NCBI RefSeq assembly: GCF_004799405.1
Contig: NZ_SSMW01000002.1
Location: 124,001-188,000 of the forward strand
Direction of reading: 5' to 3'
DNA length: 64,000 nucleotides
DNA from: Bradyrhizobium sp.
GTDB taxonomy: Bacteria > Pseudomonadota > Alphaproteobacteria > Rhizobiales > Xanthobacteraceae
Part shown: positions 28,443 through 36,897 of the stretch, in pieces
Layout of the letters: every line of letters starts with the position of its first letter
Numbering within the stretch: position 1 is the first letter of the stretch
Notes under the pieces: model-generated
What the model saw: the letters and a program-made list of their open reading frames with translations, nothing else
Databases searched by the model: none
Told to the model about the DNA's origin: nothing
Program-made: the position numbers and the translations under genes

Positions 28443-29576
28443 CTATTCCGCTACCAGCGCGTTCAGATGCTCAACCGCCTCGGCGAACTCTTCCTTGAAT
28501 TCCTGCACCACGGCGCCCGCGGATTTCACGCTGTCGATCAGGCCAACGCCTTGTCCGACGAAGTAACTGACGAGGTCGCGCGCCTTCGCGTTGCCGGCAG
28601 CCGCCGAACGGTCGATCGAGTCGAACGCGTCGCGGCTGATGATGCTTTGCAGCGGCATCGGCAGCGCCCCGGGGCTGTCGGGTCCGCGATCCCAGGCGTC
28701 GGTCCAGACCGAACGCAATTGCCGCGCCGGTTTGCCGGTGCGGCCCCTGGAGCGGATAGCGTCGCGCGAGGAGGCCGCGATCATCTTTTCGCGGAAGATT
28801 TCGGTGGTCTCGGATTCAACGGTCGCCAGCCACACCGAGCCGGTCCACACGCCCGCGGCGCCCATTGCCATGCACGCGGCCATCTGCCGCCCGGTCATGA
28901 TGCCGCCCGCGGCCAGCACTGGCACATCGCGGATCGGCTTGATCGCCTTGATCACCTCGGGCACCAGCACCATGGTCGAGACTTCGCCGCAATGACCGCC
29001 GGCCTCGGTGCCCTGCACCACGAGAATATCGACGCCGGCTGCGACCTGACGGATCGCGTGTTCCTTGGCGCCGACCAGGGCTGCAACGGGAACGCCGTGC
29101 TTGCGGCCCATCTCGATCATCGCCTTCGGCGGCACGCCCAGCGCATTCGCAATCAGGCGGATCGGGTGCCTGCACGAGGCGTCGAGCACCTCCAGCGCGC
29201 GCGTCGCGTCGAACGGCTGCGGCTGATGGGGATCGACCTCGGTCGTCGTCAGCTCGACGCCGTATTTCTTCAGAAGGTTGCGGGTGAAGTCGCGATGTTG
29301 GGGCGAGACCCGCGCCTCCAGGCTTTTCCAGGTGACGTTCTTTTCGCCCGAGGTCGAGATGTTTTCGGGGATCAGCACGTCCAGCCCATAGGGCTTGCCG
29401 TCGACGTGGTCGTCGATCCATTTCAGTTCCCGCTGGATGGATTCGGGCGAATGCGTGGTGGCGCCGAGTACCCCGAAGCCGCCGGCGCGGCTGACGGCGG
29501 CTACCACGTCGCGGCAATGGCTGAAAGCCAGCAAGGGAAACTCAATTCCCAGCATCTCGCAGATCGGTGATTTCAT
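28443..29576 (-). CDS. Nitronate monooxygenase-like FMN enzyme
   Basis: A 377-residue TIM-barrel flavoprotein of the nitronate monooxygenase/2-nitropropane dioxygenase family. The FMN phosphate site is in LAAGGIMTGRQMAA, and the catalytic histidine is in GTEAGGHCG. Enzymes of this family oxidise nitronates, but members sitting among acyl-CoA genes may be enoyl reductases instead. ATG 29576 has GGGAG eleven bases upstream; a GTG four codons earlier would overlap that site. It is on the same strand as the thiolase-like gene, separated by a palindromic repeat. Confidence 0.88.
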   Translation of the reverse strand: MKSPICEMLGIEFPLLAFSHCRDVVAAVSRAGGFGVLGATTHSPESIQRELKWIDDHVDGKPYGLDVLIPENISTSGEKNVTWKSLEARVSPQHRDFTRNLLKKYGVELTTTEVDPHQPQPFDATRALEVLDASCRHPIRLIANALGVPPKAMIEMGRKHGVPVAALVGAKEHAIRQVAAGVDILVVQGTEAGGHCGEVSTMVLVPEVIKAIKPIRDVPVLAAGGIMTGRQMAACMAMGAAGVWTGSVWLATVESETTEIFREKMIAASSRDAIRSRGRTGKPARQLRSVWTDAWDRGPDSPGALPMPLQSIISRDAFDSIDRSAAAGNAKARDLVSYFVGQGVGLIDSVKSAGAVVQEFKEEFAEAVEHLNALVAE

Positions 29577-29794
29577 GGTTGTGTTCACTCCCTGCGGCAG
29601 CTTGTCGGGGCTGCATTTTCCAATGTTGCGAGAACGCTAGCGCATCGGGGGCGGTCATGCCAAGCCGGGGGATCGCCTTCGTACCGCTCTGCGCCGGGAG
29701 AGGCGAGGAAGGGTCGTTTTGTCACTTGCGCTTTCATGCTGCGGATAGAATGCTAAATTGCGGTTCGAAAGAAATCCCAGGGGAGCGCGTATAG

Positions 29795-31465
29795 ATGTCC
29801 GCCTTGCCATCCGTTTCAGGCAAAAACCGAGCTGTGGGCGCCGGGACTTACGATGTCGTGGTGGTCGGCGCCGGCTTTGCCGGTATGTACATGCTGCACC
29901 GGCTGCGTGGGTTCGGATTGTCGGCCCGCGTCTATGAGCAGGGCAGCGATGTCGGGGGCACCTGGTACTGGAACCGCTATCCCGGCGCGCGCTGCGATGT
30001 CGAGAGCATGCAGTATTCCTATTCGTTCTCCAACGAACTGCAGCAGGACTGGGAATGGAGCGAGCGCTATGCGCCGCAGCCGGAGATTCTGAAATACGCC
30101 AACCACGTCGCCGACCGGTTTGATCTGCGTAAGGACATCCAGCTCGACACCCGCGTCGATCGGGCGGCGTTCGACGAAGAGGCCAACACCTGGTCGGTGA
30201 CTACGTCCGACGGCAACACCGTCGTGGCGAAATACGTCGTGCTCGCCACCGGCTGTCTCTCCAATGCGCGGATGCCCGACATCAAGGGTCTCGCCGGCTT
30301 CAAGGGCAAGGTCTATCACACCGGGCACTGGCCGCATGAACCGGTGGATTTCACGGGCTTGCGCGTCGGGGTGATCGGCACGGGATCGTCGGCGATCCAG
30401 TCGGTGCCCGTGATCGCCGAGCAGGCCAGCCATCTTACGGTATTTCAGCGCACCGCGAATTTCTCCATACCCGCCCGCAACGCGGCGCTGACGCCGGAAG
30501 AGCGGGATTCGTTCCGCTCGAACTATCCGGAACTCAGACGCGTAGCGCGCGAGGAGACCAAGAACGGCATCCTGCAGGAACTGCCCGACCGAGGCGCGCT
30601 CGACGACGGCGACAACGAACGGCGTGTGAAATACGAAGCGCGCTGGAGCCGCGGCGGCCTCACCTTCATGTCGGTCTACAACAATCTTGCGATCGACAAG
30701 GCGGCCAACGACACCGCTGCGAATTTCGTCCGCGGCAAGATTGCGGAGATCGTAAGGGATCCCGGGACCGCCAAACTGCTGCAACCCAACAACCATCCGA
30801 TCGGGACGAAGCGCATCTGCATCGACACGGATTATTTCGCGACCTTCAACCGCCCGAATGTGACGCTGGTCGACATCAAGTCCGACCCGATCGAGGAAAT
30901 CACCGCAAATGAGGTGCGTACCGGGGCCAGGGACTACAAGGTCGACGCGCTGGTGCTGGCCACCGGCTTCGACGCGATGACCGGCTCGGTTGCCAGGATC
31001 GATATCCGCGGCCGCAACGGGCAGACGCTCAACCAGAAATGGGCGGAGGGCCCCAAAACCTATCTCGGCGTGATGAGCGCAGGCTTTCCCAACCTCTTCA
31101 TCATCACCGGCCCCGGTAGCCCCTCGGTGCTGAGCAACATGATGGTCTCGATCGAGCAGCATGTCGACTGGATCGCCGACTGCGTTTCTTACCTGCGCGA
31201 CCGCGACCTGGTTTCGATCGAGGCGAAAAAGGATGCCGAGGAAAAGTGGGTGGCGCACGTCAACGAGGTCGCGCAAACCACGCTCTATCCGCAGGCCAAC
31301 TCCTGGTACATGGGCGCCAACATCCCGGGAAAGCCGCAGATCTTCATGCCCTATATCGGCGGCGTCGCGGTCTACAGGCAAATCTGTAACGACGTCGCGG
31401 CAAAGGGCTATGAGGGGTTTGCGATGACGGCTGCGGAGCATCCGCGCGCTGCAGCGGCGTCTTGA
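29795..31465 (+). CDS. Baeyer-Villiger type flavin monooxygenase
   Basis: A 556-residue FAD/NADPH monooxygenase. The FAD motif GAGFAG is near residue 25, the segment GGTWYWNRYPGARCD follows, the Baeyer-Villiger fingerprint FxGxxxHxxxWP is exact at 169-180 (FKGKVYHTGHWP), and a second dinucleotide motif GTGSSA comes soon after. Such enzymes insert oxygen beside ketones, giving esters or lactones. AGGGGAG is at 29778-29784, well placed for ATG 29795. A 218-base gap upstream holds its own promoter region, in which I cannot name a clear -35/-10 pair. No esterase is adjacent. Confidence 0.94.
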   Translation: MSALPSVSGKNRAVGAGTYDVVVVGAGFAGMYMLHRLRGFGLSARVYEQGSDVGGTWYWNRYPGARCDVESMQYSYSFSNELQQDWEWSERYAPQPEILKYANHVADRFDLRKDIQLDTRVDRAAFDEEANTWSVTTSDGNTVVAKYVVLATGCLSNARMPDIKGLAGFKGKVYHTGHWPHEPVDFTGLRVGVIGTGSSAIQSVPVIAEQASHLTVFQRTANFSIPARNAALTPEERDSFRSNYPELRRVAREETKNGILQELPDRGALDDGDNERRVKYEARWSRGGLTFMSVYNNLAIDKAANDTAANFVRGKIAEIVRDPGTAKLLQPNNHPIGTKRICIDTDYFATFNRPNVTLVDIKSDPIEEITANEVRTGARDYKVDALVLATGFDAMTGSVARIDIRGRNGQTLNQKWAEGPKTYLGVMSAGFPNLFIITGPGSPSVLSNMMVSIEQHVDWIADCVSYLRDRDLVSIEAKKDAEEKWVAHVNEVAQTTLYPQANSWYMGANIPGKPQIFMPYIGGVAVYRQICNDVAAKGYEGFAMTAAEHPRAAAAS

Positions 31466-31483
31466 GCGCCGTCGGCGGCTCCG

Positions 31484-32635
31484 TCAGCCCCGCAACCGCC
31501 GACCCAACGCCGCAACGAAGCGATCGGCATCGGCCTCGTCGTTGAAAACGTGGGGAGAGATGCGCATGCGGCCAAGACGCGCTGCGACGTAGACGCCCTC
31601 GGTTGCGAGTCCCTCAACGAGGCCCGCCGGCAACCCATCCTTGAAGCCAAGGCTCAGGATATGCGGTGCCCGCACACGGCGCTCCGGCACGCCGACGCCG
31701 AACCCGCGCACGCCTTCCGCGATCCGTTCGGTCAGCATCAGGAGACGCTGGACAATGGCGGCCTGGCTCCACTCAGCCATCATTTCCATGCCGATCGAGG
31801 CCATTTCCATCGAAATGAAATGATCGCGCTCGCCCATGTCGAAACGCCGGGCGTCGGGAACGTAGCGAGTATCCGTGAAATAGACTTCGTTCTCGGCGCG
31901 CACGTCGCGGCGGCCGAACGCGGTCTGCTCAAGCGGGATACCGCCCTGATGGCGCCTGGCAATGTAGAGAAAGGCCCTGCCGTAGGGTCCGAGCAGCCAT
32001 TTGTAGGTCGGAAAAATCACAAAATCCGGGTCGAGGCGCCGCACGTCCATTGTCAGTACGCCGGCGCTGTGCGTCGCATCGATCAGGAACATCGCTCCCC
32101 GCTGCCGGAGGGCCGCGCCGACTTTTTCGATGTCGATCGACCCGCCATCGGACCAATGCACCGATGAAATCGAGGCGAGGCTGACCAGGGGTGCGCCCGA
32201 TCGTTCGATCGCCGCCAGAACCGCTGAAGTCCAATCGCCGTCTGCCGGACGGCGAATCGTCTCGACCGTAAACTCCTCGGCATCGGCCCGCGTTTGCCAT
32301 TCGAGCACCGGAGAGGAATGATCGTTTTCCAGCACGATGACGCGCGTGCCGCGGGGGATCGTCAGAACCTTGGCCGCGGTCGCCACTCCGTAACTGATCG
32401 AGGGTATCAGCGCGATGTCGGCCGGGTCGGCGTTGATCAGGCGGGCAGCCGCAACCCGCGCGCGCTCGTGCTGGCCGTTTGCGAACGCGGCGTCGAGCGT
32501 CCAGGGCATGGCTTTGCGTCCAACCGCGGCGCGGGCCGCTTGCTGAGTTCGCAGCGGCAGTGGACTGTAGGAGGCCGAATTCAGATAGCAGATATTGCGC
32601 GGCATCTCGAACAGGTCGCGCTGCGAGCCAAGCAT
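31484..32635 (-). CDS. Class V aminotransferase-fold PLP enzyme
   Basis: A 383-residue PLP-dependent enzyme of the class V (NifS/kynureninase-like) group. The PLP lysine is K212 (TYKWLLG), the pyridine-nitrogen aspartate is D186 (LIDATHS, with H189), and the N-terminus has the YLNSASYSPLP opening common in this group. Candidate functions include isopenicillin-epimerase-like racemases, selenocysteine lyases and kynureninase-type hydrolases; none is decided by the sequence. It converges on the Baeyer-Villiger monooxygenase gene with 18 bases between, and is 49 bases downstream of an SDR on the same strand. Confidence 0.88.
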   Translation of the reverse strand: MLGSQRDLFEMPRNICYLNSASYSPLPLRTQQAARAAVGRKAMPWTLDAAFANGQHERARVAAARLINADPADIALIPSISYGVATAAKVLTIPRGTRVIVLENDHSSPVLEWQTRADAEEFTVETIRRPADGDWTSAVLAAIERSGAPLVSLASISSVHWSDGGSIDIEKVGAALRQRGAMFLIDATHSAGVLTMDVRRLDPDFVIFPTYKWLLGPYGRAFLYIARRHQGGIPLEQTAFGRRDVRAENEVYFTDTRYVPDARRFDMGERDHFISMEMASIGMEMMAEWSQAAIVQRLLMLTERIAEGVRGFGVGVPERRVRAPHILSLGFKDGLPAGLVEGLATEGVYVAARLGRMRISPHVFNDEADADRFVAALGRRLRG

Positions 32636-32684
32636 CTGGATGATCTCTTGTTGAGGATGGTGGATTGCTTCGTTCTGCTCGCAG

Positions 32685-33464
32685 TCAAAACGCGGTATAG
32701 CCGCCGTCGATCACAAAGCAATCGGCGGTGTGGTACGAGGACGCCCCGCTCATCAGGTAAACCGCGATGCCGCCGAAATCCGCGGGCTCGCCGAACCGCC
32801 GCATCGGAATCCGCGGCATCACGTTGGCGACGAATTTCTCGTTGGCCATGATGCCGGCGGTCATCTCGCTCTTGATCCAGCCGGGCAGGATGGCGTTGGC
32901 GGTGACGCCCTGGCGCGCCAGTTCGACCGCGAGCGCGCGGACCAGCGCGTTGATGGCGGCCTTGGTCGCGGCGTAGTGCTCGTTGCGCGCGGTGCCGAAC
33001 AGCGATGCGAGACTCGAAGTTGCGACCAGCCGGCCGAACGCGTCGCCAGCCGTGGCGCGCTCGGTCATATGACGGGCCGCGGCCTGAAACACATGGAACA
33101 CGCCGTCGAGGTTGGTCGCGAACATGCTGCGCCACTGTTCCTCGGTGCGGTCGATGAAGGCGTGGCGCCCGCCGCCGCCGATGCCGGCATTGGCAAAGCA
33201 GCCATCGACCCGGCCGAATGCCTGCAACGTCGCGGCCATCGCCGACTTGACCGAGGCGGGGTCGCTGACGTCGCAGATACGGGTATCGACCTTGCCGGCG
33301 CAGCCGGCCATGATCGCGGCGGCGTTTTTGTTCTTGTCGGCGTTGCGGCTCCAGATCGAGACGTTGCACCCGGCAGCCGCCAGCGCCTGCGCGATGCCAA
33401 GGCCGATGCCGCCATTGCCGCCGGTGATGACGGCCGTGCGGCCGGAGAGATCGAAGATATTCAT
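32685..33464 (-). CDS. SDR family oxidoreductase
   Basis: A 259-residue classical short-chain dehydrogenase with a full active site: TGGNGGIG (14-21), NAG at 92-94, S150/S151, Y164 and K168 (YAATK). The C-terminal IDGGYTAF fits the family. It probably oxidises or reduces a hydroxyacyl or keto group in the surrounding acyl-CoA pathway and is one of two SDRs near the LvaA-LvaB-like pair that could play the LvaD role. It is divergent from the crotonase gene at 33634. Confidence 0.92.
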   Translation of the reverse strand: MNIFDLSGRTAVITGGNGGIGLGIAQALAAAGCNVSIWSRNADKNKNAAAIMAGCAGKVDTRICDVSDPASVKSAMAATLQAFGRVDGCFANAGIGGGGRHAFIDRTEEQWRSMFATNLDGVFHVFQAAARHMTERATAGDAFGRLVATSSLASLFGTARNEHYAATKAAINALVRALAVELARQGVTANAILPGWIKSEMTAGIMANEKFVANVMPRIPMRRFGEPADFGGIAVYLMSGASSYHTADCFVIDGGYTAF

Positions 33465-33633
33465 GGGGTCGTTTCCGTGGGTTTGGCGCGCGTTGGGCCG
33501 CGGGTCCAGTGGCGGACGGATGTCCTGAGACGACCATGGACAAGCCCGCCCGGAAAATCAAATATGAGTTCGAGACCATCTGAATTGGCCGGGCCGCAAA
33601 CGACCGTGCGGGCCGCACCTCGCGAGGAAACAC

Positions 33634-34425
33634 ATGCAGTTCAAACACGTTACGCTCGAGTTCGACCGCCCCGTGGCGATCCTGAAACTCGACCACCAGG
33701 AGGTGATGAACGCAGTCTCGATGGACATGCTCGGCGGCCTTGCCGAAGCTCTTGACGAGATCGGTGACAGGAAAACCGAGGTGCGCTGTCTCGTGCTGAC
33801 GGGCGCCGGGCGCGCGTTCTGCACCGGCGCCAACCTTCAGGGCCGCAACAACCAGAAGCCGGGCCGGAGCAACGCCGGCGCCGCGCTGGAAACCGGGTTT
33901 CACCCGTTCCTGCGCCGCCTGCGCAACCTGCATTGCCCGATCGTCACGTCGGTCAATGGTCCGGCCGCCGGCGCCGGCATGAGCTTCGCGCTGATGGGCG
34001 ACATGATCCTGTGCGCGCGCTCGGCGTATTTTCTGCAGGCCTTCCGCCGCATCGGCCTGGTGCCGGACTGCGGATCGACCTGGCTGCTGCCGCGGCTGAT
34101 CGGCAAGGCGCGCTCGGTCGAACTGTCGCTGATGGGTGAGCGGCTGCCGGTCGAGAAGGCGCTGGAATGGGGCCTGGTGAATCGGGTCTATGACGATGCG
34201 GCCTTGATGGAAGAAACCATGAAGCTCGCGCACGAACTGGCGAATGGGCCGACCATCGCGCTGTCGCTGATCCGCAAATTGTACTGGGAAAGCCCGGACA
34301 ATTCGTTCGAAGACCAGCTCAATCTGGAATTCGAGTCGCAGCGGATCGCAGGGTCCGCGGAAGACTTCAAGGAGGGCGTCACCGCGTTCCTGGAGAAACG
34401 CCCCGCGAAGTTCAGAGGTAGATGA
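33634..34425 (+). CDS. Enoyl-CoA hydratase/isomerase (PaaG-like crotonase)
   Basis: A 263-residue crotonase. Oxyanion-hole regions are AFCTGANLQG near 65 and GPAAGAGMS near 110; the later FRRIGLVPDCGSTWLL is characteristic of PaaG-type isomerases, where the aspartate is catalytic. GAGGAAA lies six bases before the start. Its stop overlaps the start of the kinase gene (ATGA-type), so crotonase, kinase and DUF6285 protein form one coupled unit. Confidence 0.93.
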   Translation: MQFKHVTLEFDRPVAILKLDHQEVMNAVSMDMLGGLAEALDEIGDRKTEVRCLVLTGAGRAFCTGANLQGRNNQKPGRSNAGAALETGFHPFLRRLRNLHCPIVTSVNGPAAGAGMSFALMGDMILCARSAYFLQAFRRIGLVPDCGSTWLLPRLIGKARSVELSLMGERLPVEKALEWGLVNRVYDDAALMEETMKLAHELANGPTIALSLIRKLYWESPDNSFEDQLNLEFESQRIAGSAEDFKEGVTAFLEKRPAKFRGR

Positions 34426-35426
34426 TGGAGGCGCTGCTTGCGCGCTGCGTCATGTCCCGGTTTTCGGGCGCGACCGGCGTGATCGATGCTGTCAGGCTTT
34501 CCGGCGGCGCCAGCCAGGAGACCTGGTCGTTCGATATCGTGTACCCCGCGCGCAATATCGGCGCGATCCTGCGCCGCGCGCCGCAAGGCTATGGCGCCGC
34601 ACCCGCGCGCGCTGCCGGACTGAATGTCGAAGCGGTGCTGATGCAGCACGCCTATGAAGCTGGCGTGCCGTCGCCGCGGGTGCTGCACGTGCTCCACCCG
34701 CAGGATGAACTCGGCACCGGCTTCATCATGGAACGGGTTGAGGGTGAAACCATTCCGCGCAAGATCCTGCGCGACGACGAATTTGCAGAAGCCCGTCCGA
34801 AACTCGCGCGCCAGCTCGGGCAAGTCCTCGCCATCGTCCATGGCCTCGACCTGTTGCAACTGCCGGCGCTTCGCCGCATGACCGCGGGACGCGAAATTGC
34901 CGAGCTCGAGCAGGATTACCGCAGCTTCAATTGGCCGCGGCCGGTATTCGAACTGGCGCTGCGCTGGCTGCGCGACAACGATCCCGGGCCATCCCGGGAG
35001 GTGACGCTGGTGCACGGCGATTTCCGCCACGGCAATCTCATCATCGGTCCCCATGGCATCCGCGCGGTGCTGGACTGGGAACTCGCGCACAGCGGCGATC
35101 CCATGGAGGATCTCGGCTGGATCTGCGTCAATTCGTGGCGCTTCGGCGAAATCGACAAGCCGGTCGGCGGCTTTGGTACACGCGAAGAACTGTTTGCCGG
35201 ATATGAAACCGCAGGGCGCAGCGTCTACCCCGAACGGGTGAGGTTCTGGGAGGTGATGGGGACGCTGCGCTGGGGCGTGATGTGCTGCGGCATGATGCAG
35301 CGGTTTCGAGCTGGGCCCGAGCATTCCATCGAGCGCGCGATGATCGGCCGCCGCGCGTCGGAAACCGAGATCGATCTGTTGCGGTTGCTTGCGCCGCGGC
35401 ATCATGCCCTCAACATGAGTAGATGA
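34422..35426 (+). CDS. APH-family phosphotransferase (LvaA/ACAD10-11 kinase-like)
   Basis: A 334-residue aminoglycoside-phosphotransferase-fold kinase of the subgroup fused to acyl-CoA dehydrogenases in ACAD10/ACAD11. The catalytic motif is HGDFRHGN (H198, D200, N205) and the metal aspartate is D218 in DWE. In levulinate catabolism the homologous LvaA phosphorylates 4-hydroxyacyl-CoA. Here it is followed one base after its stop by a small DUF6285 gene, as LvaA is followed by LvaB. True antibiotic resistance is unlikely given the neighbours. Confidence 0.87.
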   Translation: MMEALLARCVMSRFSGATGVIDAVRLSGGASQETWSFDIVYPARNIGAILRRAPQGYGAAPARAAGLNVEAVLMQHAYEAGVPSPRVLHVLHPQDELGTGFIMERVEGETIPRKILRDDEFAEARPKLARQLGQVLAIVHGLDLLQLPALRRMTAGREIAELEQDYRSFNWPRPVFELALRWLRDNDPGPSREVTLVHGDFRHGNLIIGPHGIRAVLDWELAHSGDPMEDLGWICVNSWRFGEIDKPVGGFGTREELFAGYETAGRSVYPERVRFWEVMGTLRWGVMCCGMMQRFRAGPEHSIERAMIGRRASETEIDLLRLLAPRHHALNMSR

Positions 35427-35427
35427 C

Positions 35428-35808
35428 ATGCAGGATGAGCCGACACCGGAAGAACTGATCAAGGCGGTCGCGGATTTCCTGCGCGCCGAGATCGCGCCGC
35501 AGATATCGGGACACCTCGCGTTCAAGTTGCGGGTGTCGATCAATGCGCTCGATCTGGTGACGCGCCAGTTCGCGCAGGCGCAGGCCGGCGATGCGGCGGA
35601 AGCCGCACGCCTGACCGGGTTGTTGGACATGCAGGGTACGCTCGGCGAACTCAACCGCGCGCTCGCAAGACGCATCGCCGAGGGCAACGCCGATCTGCAG
35701 ACGCCGGGGCTGGCCGATCACCTTTGGCAGACCACGATGGACAAGCTCGCGGTCGATCAGCCGAATTACGCGGCGTATAAGAGGGAGCTGGAGAAAAAAG
35801 GCGAATAG
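35428..35808 (+). CDS. DUF6285 domain protein, probable kinase partner (LvaB-like)
   Basis: A 126-residue, largely helical, soluble protein with no enzyme motif. It begins ELIKAVADFLRAEI and carries a conserved-looking LAFKLRVSINALDLVTRQ helix, recognised as DUF6285. Proteins of this family sit next to APH-like kinases; LvaB, the partner LvaA needs for activity in Pseudomonas putida, has the same size and gene position. The start is one base after the kinase stop, so the two are almost surely made together. The equivalence to LvaB is an inference. Confidence 0.85.
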   Translation: MQDEPTPEELIKAVADFLRAEIAPQISGHLAFKLRVSINALDLVTRQFAQAQAGDAAEAARLTGLLDMQGTLGELNRALARRIAEGNADLQTPGLADHLWQTTMDKLAVDQPNYAAYKRELEKKGE

Positions 35809-35822
35809 CCGCGCTCGACGCA

Positions 35823-35931
35823 CTTTCGTCATTCCGGGGTGCGCCTCCTGGCGCAGACCCGGAATCCATATTCTCAACGGTGATTATGGATTCCGGGTTC
35901 GCGACTTCGTCGCGCCCCGGAATGACGAAAG
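35823..35931. repeat. Nested palindromic element between convergent genes
   Basis: Outer perfect 17-bp arms at 35823-35839 and 35915-35931 (CTTTCGTCATTCCGGGG and its complement) enclose inner perfect 14-bp arms at 35857-35870 and 35885-35898. The 109-base element fills the gap between the convergent DUF6285 and crotonase genes almost to the base, and could fold into a long stem on either strand. Confidence 0.85.
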
Positions 35932-35933
35932 AC

Positions 35934-36713
35934 CTATTTCCCCGCCCACTTCGGCGGGCGCTTCTCCGAAAACGCCTTCGGTCCTTCGATATAATCCTGC
36001 GAGGCCGCCATCGCTTTCACGGCCGGGTATTCGCGCTGCTCGGTGATCGCCTGCTCCAGCGAGACCGCAAGACCCTTCTGGATCGCCTGCTTGGACGCGC
36101 GGATCGACATCGGTGAGTTCTTGCAGATGGTCTCGGCCCAGCGTTCGGCCGCCGCCAGCGCTTCGCCCGGCGGCACCACCTCGTTGACGAAGCCGAGTTC
36201 ATGGCCCTCGCGCGCGGTGACATGCCGCGCGGTCAGGATCATGCCCATGGCGCGCTTCAGCCCGATCTGGCGCGGCAGCCGCTGCAATCCGCCGGCGAGG
36301 GCGGCGAGGCCGACGCGCGGTTCGGGCAGCGCGAAGGTCGCGTTCTCCGAGGCAATGATGAGGTCGCAGGCCAATGCGATCTCGAAGCCACCGCCCATGG
36401 CGACGCCGTTGACGGCGGCGATAACAGGCTTGTCGAGGTCGAAGCGCGAGGTTAGGCCCGCAAAGCCGCCGGTGTCCCAGCCGCGTTTTCCGCCTGCCGC
36501 CTGCCATTTCAGGTCGTTGCCGGCGCAGAACGCCTTGGCACCGGCGCCGGTGACGATCGCGACCCATTGTTCGGGATCGGCGGCAAATTCGTTGAACACC
36601 CTGTTCAGCTCGAAATGCGCGTCGGTATGGAGCGCGTTGTACACCTCGGGACGCGACAGCGTCACGATCATGATCGGGCCTTTGCGGGTCACTTTGGAGA
36701 ACTTCAGGTCCAT
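35934..36713 (-). CDS. Enoyl-CoA hydratase/isomerase (CaiD-like crotonase)
   Basis: A 259-residue crotonase. Oxyanion-hole segments are AFCAGNDLKW near 62 and NGVAMGGGFEIAL near 100, and the catalytic acid region is ALPEPRVGLAALAGG; the pattern resembles carnitinyl-CoA dehydratase-type members. GGGAG six bases upstream fixes the ATG at 36713. It is divergent from the acyl-CoA dehydrogenase gene, with 184 bases of control region between. Confidence 0.92.
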   Translation of the reverse strand: MDLKFSKVTRKGPIMIVTLSRPEVYNALHTDAHFELNRVFNEFAADPEQWVAIVTGAGAKAFCAGNDLKWQAAGGKRGWDTGGFAGLTSRFDLDKPVIAAVNGVAMGGGFEIALACDLIIASENATFALPEPRVGLAALAGGLQRLPRQIGLKRAMGMILTARHVTAREGHELGFVNEVVPPGEALAAAERWAETICKNSPMSIRASKQAIQKGLAVSLEQAITEQREYPAVKAMAASQDYIEGPKAFSEKRPPKWAGK

Positions 36714-36897
36714 GTTCGCTCCCATCGATTATTTTTCGTTGCGGGGACTTTCGCCTGCATCCGCTGTCGTCCAATTAAGCAGATCGCGGCTGCCTCACAA
36801 GCCATATTCGGTCGCTTGACTTGGTTTGCGGTTGCCACCTTAATCGCGCAGCCACGCGGCATCGCAGCAACAATAAAATATCGTTGGGAGTAGCGCC

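Noticed and set aside
29816..31441. 541-codon minus-strand frame opposite the Baeyer-Villiger monooxygenase
   Set aside because: Low-complexity composition and no motif; the plus-strand frame has the exact BVMO fingerprint and a strong ribosome site.
32581..34233. 550-codon minus-strand frame across the SDR and crotonase genes
   Set aside because: It is a shifted reading of the SDR at 32685 joined to antisense of the crotonase; real motifs lie in the other frames.
34422..35426. Aminoglycoside resistance by the APH-fold kinase
   Set aside because: The catalytic motif is shared, but the DUF6285 partner and acyl-CoA neighbours fit the ACAD10/LvaA subgroup instead.
36815..36845. Promoter with CTTGAC -35 upstream of the acyl-CoA dehydrogenase
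   Set aside because: The -35 is good, but at correct spacing the -10 (TTAATC) matches the consensus poorly.
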